DNA of 64,000 bases, from the NCBI GenBank assembly GCA_016716325.1, contig JADJWO010000001.1:1178001-1242000 (forward strand), given 5' to 3'. Within the stretch, counting starts at the first letter, position 1; each line of letters begins with the position of its first letter. This document shows positions 61,763 to 64,000 of the stretch, in pieces. The notes beneath the pieces are model-generated. The model did not search any database. It saw only the letters and a list, made by a program, of their open reading frames with translations, and was not told the DNA's origin. Position numbers and translations under genes: made by a program. The stretch comes from Nitrosomonadales bacterium. GTDB taxonomy: Bacteria; Pseudomonadota; Gammaproteobacteria; Burkholderiales; Gallionellaceae.

Positions 61763-63004
61763 TTATTCCTCGTACACCGGCTGCTGATTCGCGGTCTCGA
61801 CGTCCGGCGGTGCCTCGTGGGCTGAGAGCGTCTGGCCCGGCTGCAGGATGCCCAACGTGACCAGATAGCCTTCCAGCTGTCCCTGCATCTCGGCATCGAA
61901 CTTGTGGAGGTTCAGCCGTCCCTTGCGGGTGACCTCGATGGTCACGACCTTGGGGCGCATCTTTCCAGGCTCGGGCGGATAGTAGAGATTGATGTGCGCG
62001 GCCGTCACCAACCAGCCCCGGCTCAGCGGGTTCTCGTTGGGAAACTCGTCCTGCAGCAGATCCGTCACGCAACGCTGTTCGCTGGAGGCCATTGCCGTGC
62101 AATCCAACTTCAGTGCCGAGCTAGGACTGAGGACGGTGATCGACTTCACCTGCAGAACATCAAATCCGTCTGCCTGGGCGGCCGGTACGTTGAAGCCGAG
62201 GCGCAACACGGACAAGTCCAGCGTCGGCGGTTTGATCCGCTGGGCATCGACCTTTACGCCCAGCAGATGCTCGGCGAACGCATCGAGCAGCATCTGATGG
62301 TATTTCACGCCGCCCCGCACCAGGGTCCGAGTCACACCCGTGGCCATCGAATACTCCAGCACCGAGTGGATGTTCGGATTGCCGACTCGCCGCTTGAGGT
62401 CGTCACCCTCGAACTCCAATTGCAGCATCGCCAGATCCTTGACGTGGACGCTCAGCAAGAAAACCCCAGGGCTGCGTTCCACGACATACGCTTTGCTCCG
62501 GTCGCCGCATTGCATCTCGCGCTGATAGAACGCCGACACGGCCTGGCGCAACCCGGTCATGGCCGGCTCTGAGGTGTTGGGTCGGCGGCATACGCCGAGA
62601 TCGTGCTGCTGGGCCTGCCCGCCGTGACGCTCGAAATGATCGACGTCGCCAGCGCGATCGAACAAGTCTGGGTGTTTCGCGTAGAGCCAGAACGAACGGT
62701 GCATGTCGCTTTGGCATGCCACCAATCCCGATAGTGCAGCCGCATTGCCCGTCGATACCTGGAACATCGCCTGTTTGCCGGCGGCGTCGCCCAACTCAAC
62801 ACTGGCACGGAGTTTCGCCGCCACCCGATCGCGCACGGTAACATCAGGGCAAGTGAGCAAGGCTTCCACCAGCGCCTGCGAGGTTTCTGGCGCATCGGTC
62901 CAGGTAAACCCAGCGGGCATGGTCAGCCCATTGTCCGTCAAAAAGTCGCGCAGCCCGGCGTCCACCGGCAGTTCGAGCAGCACTTCGACCCAAGTCTTTT
63001 TCAT
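61763..63004 (-). CDS. Unknown 413-residue protein, first gene of the accessory operon
   Basis: Start MKKTWVEVLLELPVDAGLRD at 63004 with AAGGA 9-10 nt upstream; the longer ORF reading into the promoter region is rejected. The N-terminal third is helical and rich in VRDRVAAKLRASVELGD-like segments, the middle contains MTGLRQAVSAFYQREMQCGD and HVKDLAMLQLEFEGDDLKRR, and the C-terminal half has mixed strands (KVVTIEVTRKGRLNLHKFDA). No nuclease, helicase, ATPase or transmembrane motif is visible. Paired with the zinc-ribbon protein downstream. I do not recognise the family. Confidence 0.6.
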   Translation of the reverse strand: MKKTWVEVLLELPVDAGLRDFLTDNGLTMPAGFTWTDAPETSQALVEALLTCPDVTVRDRVAAKLRASVELGDAAGKQAMFQVSTGNAAALSGLVACQSDMHRSFWLYAKHPDLFDRAGDVDHFERHGGQAQQHDLGVCRRPNTSEPAMTGLRQAVSAFYQREMQCGDRSKAYVVERSPGVFLLSVHVKDLAMLQLEFEGDDLKRRVGNPNIHSVLEYSMATGVTRTLVRGGVKYHQMLLDAFAEHLLGVKVDAQRIKPPTLDLSVLRLGFNVPAAQADGFDVLQVKSITVLSPSSALKLDCTAMASSEQRCVTDLLQDEFPNENPLSRGWLVTAAHINLYYPPEPGKMRPKVVTIEVTRKGRLNLHKFDAEMQGQLEGYLVTLGILQPGQTLSAHEAPPDVETANQQPVYEE

Positions 63005-63240
63005 CTTCGTAGTCCTTTCCGAAATGGCGTCGGAGGTTTGCGAACGAGGAATTCGAAGCGCTGGCCGGCGACTATGATTACTAAACTTATATCGCGCAAT
63101 AGTAAAGTAGCGTGATACAGCGCAATTCTGTTCCTCCCGATTACGCTTGTCAACAAGCAAGGAACATCTGGCGCTTTTATGTATCACAGAGCTATACTTT
63201 CAGTCCTATCAGGATTTATTGACGAGACAGGAGCATCGCT
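63005..63240. promoter_or_regulatory. Divergent control region of the accessory module
   Basis: 236 bases between the unknown operon (minus) and the XRE gene (plus). It is AT-rich relative to the surroundings, with inverted repeat-like words (ACTTATATCGCGCAATAGTA, then AAGTAGCGTGATAC) that may be operators of the XRE protein, and a -10 like TATACT at 63192-63197. GACAGGAGCATCGCT gives the XRE gene a good ribosome binding site. Confidence 0.5.
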
Positions 63241-63585
63241 ATGGGTTCGGCGTTCGGAATACGCCTGCGAAGCCTGCGCGAGGCCAAAGGACTGACCTTG
63301 CAGCAGGTGGCCGACGCGGTCGGCTGTACTAAGGCCTATATCTGGGAACTGGAGAAAAAACCGGGGCAGCGGCCGTCCGCCGAACGGATCCAGGCCATTG
63401 CGAAGATATTGGGCGTAACGATGGGTGATCTCATGGGAGAGCCCGTTGATGAAGCACCTGATGCCACGCCCGATGACGTCGTTTTCTTCCGCGAGTATGT
63501 CGGCATGCCGGAGGAGGAGAAGCGGCGTTACCGGCAGGCGCTGGAAGTGATGTTCGGCTCGCGCAAGGACGGAGACAAGAAGTGA
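63241..63585 (+). CDS. XRE-family transcriptional regulator
   Basis: 114 residues. Helix-turn-helix at residues about 5-60: FGIRLRSLREAKGLTLQQVA, then DAVGCTKAYIWELEKKPGQR and IQAIAKILGVTMGDLMGEPV. The C-terminus is acidic and helical (FFREYVGMPEEEKRRYRQAL). Overlaps the downstream ImmA/IrrE peptidase gene by 4 nt (GTGA), a common regulator/antirepressor-protease pair. It probably represses the divergent operon. Confidence 0.92.
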   Translation: MGSAFGIRLRSLREAKGLTLQQVADAVGCTKAYIWELEKKPGQRPSAERIQAIAKILGVTMGDLMGEPVDEAPDATPDDVVFFREYVGMPEEEKRRYRQALEVMFGSRKDGDKK

Positions 63586-64000
63586 CTGCGGAGGTACTCA
63601 CGCCGCCCAAGGCCGCGTACAACATCATCAAATGGATGCGCGCCTACCTTGGCGGTGAGATGCCTCTGGTTACCGATCTCGACTTGATCAGGCAGATGCT
63701 TCCCTCAACGCCCTATGGCAAGGGCGTCAAGGAGATAAAGCCGCCGGCGCCTGCGCCGTGGTCTGGCTGCGAGGGTGCGCTGGTTCGTAATCCAGACGAT
63801 GCTGCCGAGTGGGGCATTTTCTACAACGGTTCTGCCAGGCAGGAGCGACGGCGCTTTACCATCGCCCACGAGCTTGGGCATTTCGTGCTGCATCGCGCTC
63901 AACCGCCCGAAGGCGGCTTCAACTGCGACAAATCCAGCGTCTACTCCGGCTCGGACACCATGGCGGTGATCGAACGCGAGGCCAACGTCTTTGCCAGCAA
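63582..64000 (+). CDS. ImmA/IrrE family metallopeptidase (partial, cut by right edge)
   Basis: At least 139 residues, GTG start in the overlap with the XRE gene. The zinc site is H96-E-x-x-H100 in RRFTIAHELGHFVLHR, with the third ligand expected in VIEREANVFAS (E131/E133). ImmA/IrrE proteases cleave their XRE partner after damage or host signals, releasing repression. Codons up to the last base of the window are open, so the protein continues outside. Confidence 0.9.
   Translation, partial: MTAEVLTPPKAAYNIIKWMRAYLGGEMPLVTDLDLIRQMLPSTPYGKGVKEIKPPAPAPWSGCEGALVRNPDDAAEWGIFYNGSARQERRRFTIAHELGHFVLHRAQPPEGGFNCDKSSVYSGSDTMAVIEREANVFAS

Overview
The window looks like a chromosomal segment of a betaproteobacterium. 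The evidence is the gene content and order (hemC-hemD-hemX-hemY divergent from ppc, metK / SAH riboswitch / ahcY / metF, ubiD, tandem LpxL-type acyltransferases, AlgZ/AlgR-type LytTR pair, a trimeric-type porin and a groESL operon with a CIRCE element). A member of the Nitrosomonadales (Gallionellaceae-like) is my best guess, but no marker here fixes the genus. Most of the window is compact housekeeping DNA with many 1-11 nt gene overlaps. The two accessory zones are the left end (1-10.7 kb) and the right end (60.5-64 kb).

Layout. 1-2116: large ESPR-type secreted repeat protein, broken by a 7-G tract and running off the left edge. 2.4-3.4 kb: ApbE-type flavinyltransferase. 3.6-4.4 kb: DUF1778/GNAT toxin-antitoxin pair. 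4.4-10.5 kb: two paralogous TPR-sulfotransferases separated by a 171-bp tandem triplication and a complete IS4-family element with a 9-bp target duplication; REP-like palindromes flank everything. 10.7-17.5 kb: lipoprotein hydrolase, NAD-dependent epimerase, ferredoxin-reductase, then hemYXDC. 17.5-24.9 kb: ppc, mltC, algR/algZ, argH. 25-32.4 kb: grxD, nhaD, porin, slt, cca, EF-hand protein. 32.4-38.4 kb: midA-like methyltransferase, folM-like reductase, ttcA, a duplicated-motif membrane protein, YhcH protein, retropepsin, TrhP/YegQ. 38.6-43.6 kb: a phosphatase/kinase-STAS-MlaEFD-lipoprotein operon. 43.7-49.5 kb: AI-2E-type permease, cNMP-binding protein, metF, PF04020 protein, ahcY with SAH riboswitch, metK. 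49.6-58.2 kb: two lipid A acyltransferases, ubiD, dacB, bioA, YfcH-like epimerase, nitronate-monooxygenase-like protein. 58.2-60.4 kb: groES-groEL with sigma32-like promoter and CIRCE. 60.5 kb: tRNA-Phe. 60.8-64 kb: an uncharacterised two-gene operon divergent from an XRE regulator and an ImmA/IrrE metallopeptidase that is cut by the right edge.

Most striking observation: a GC-rich palindrome (core CCCTCTCCCGC / GCGGGAGAGGG and degenerate forms) lies inside six unrelated, otherwise conserved protein-coding genes (TPR-sulfotransferase, hemD, ppc, trhP/yegQ, dacB, bioA), always keeping the reading frame. In five of the six it is read in the same frame and yields the same low-complexity peptide type (PLPSPxxGRGxGGEG). 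This resembles the in-frame palindromic elements known from Rickettsia, but it is a different sequence. A second hairpin repeat seen twice between genes is also found in-frame inside trhP.

Other items to look at are the phosphatase/kinase plus STAS pair wired translationally to a lipid-transport ABC operon, and the unknown two-gene module next to tRNA-Phe controlled by XRE/ImmA. All functional calls come from reading motifs by eye; no database search was run.
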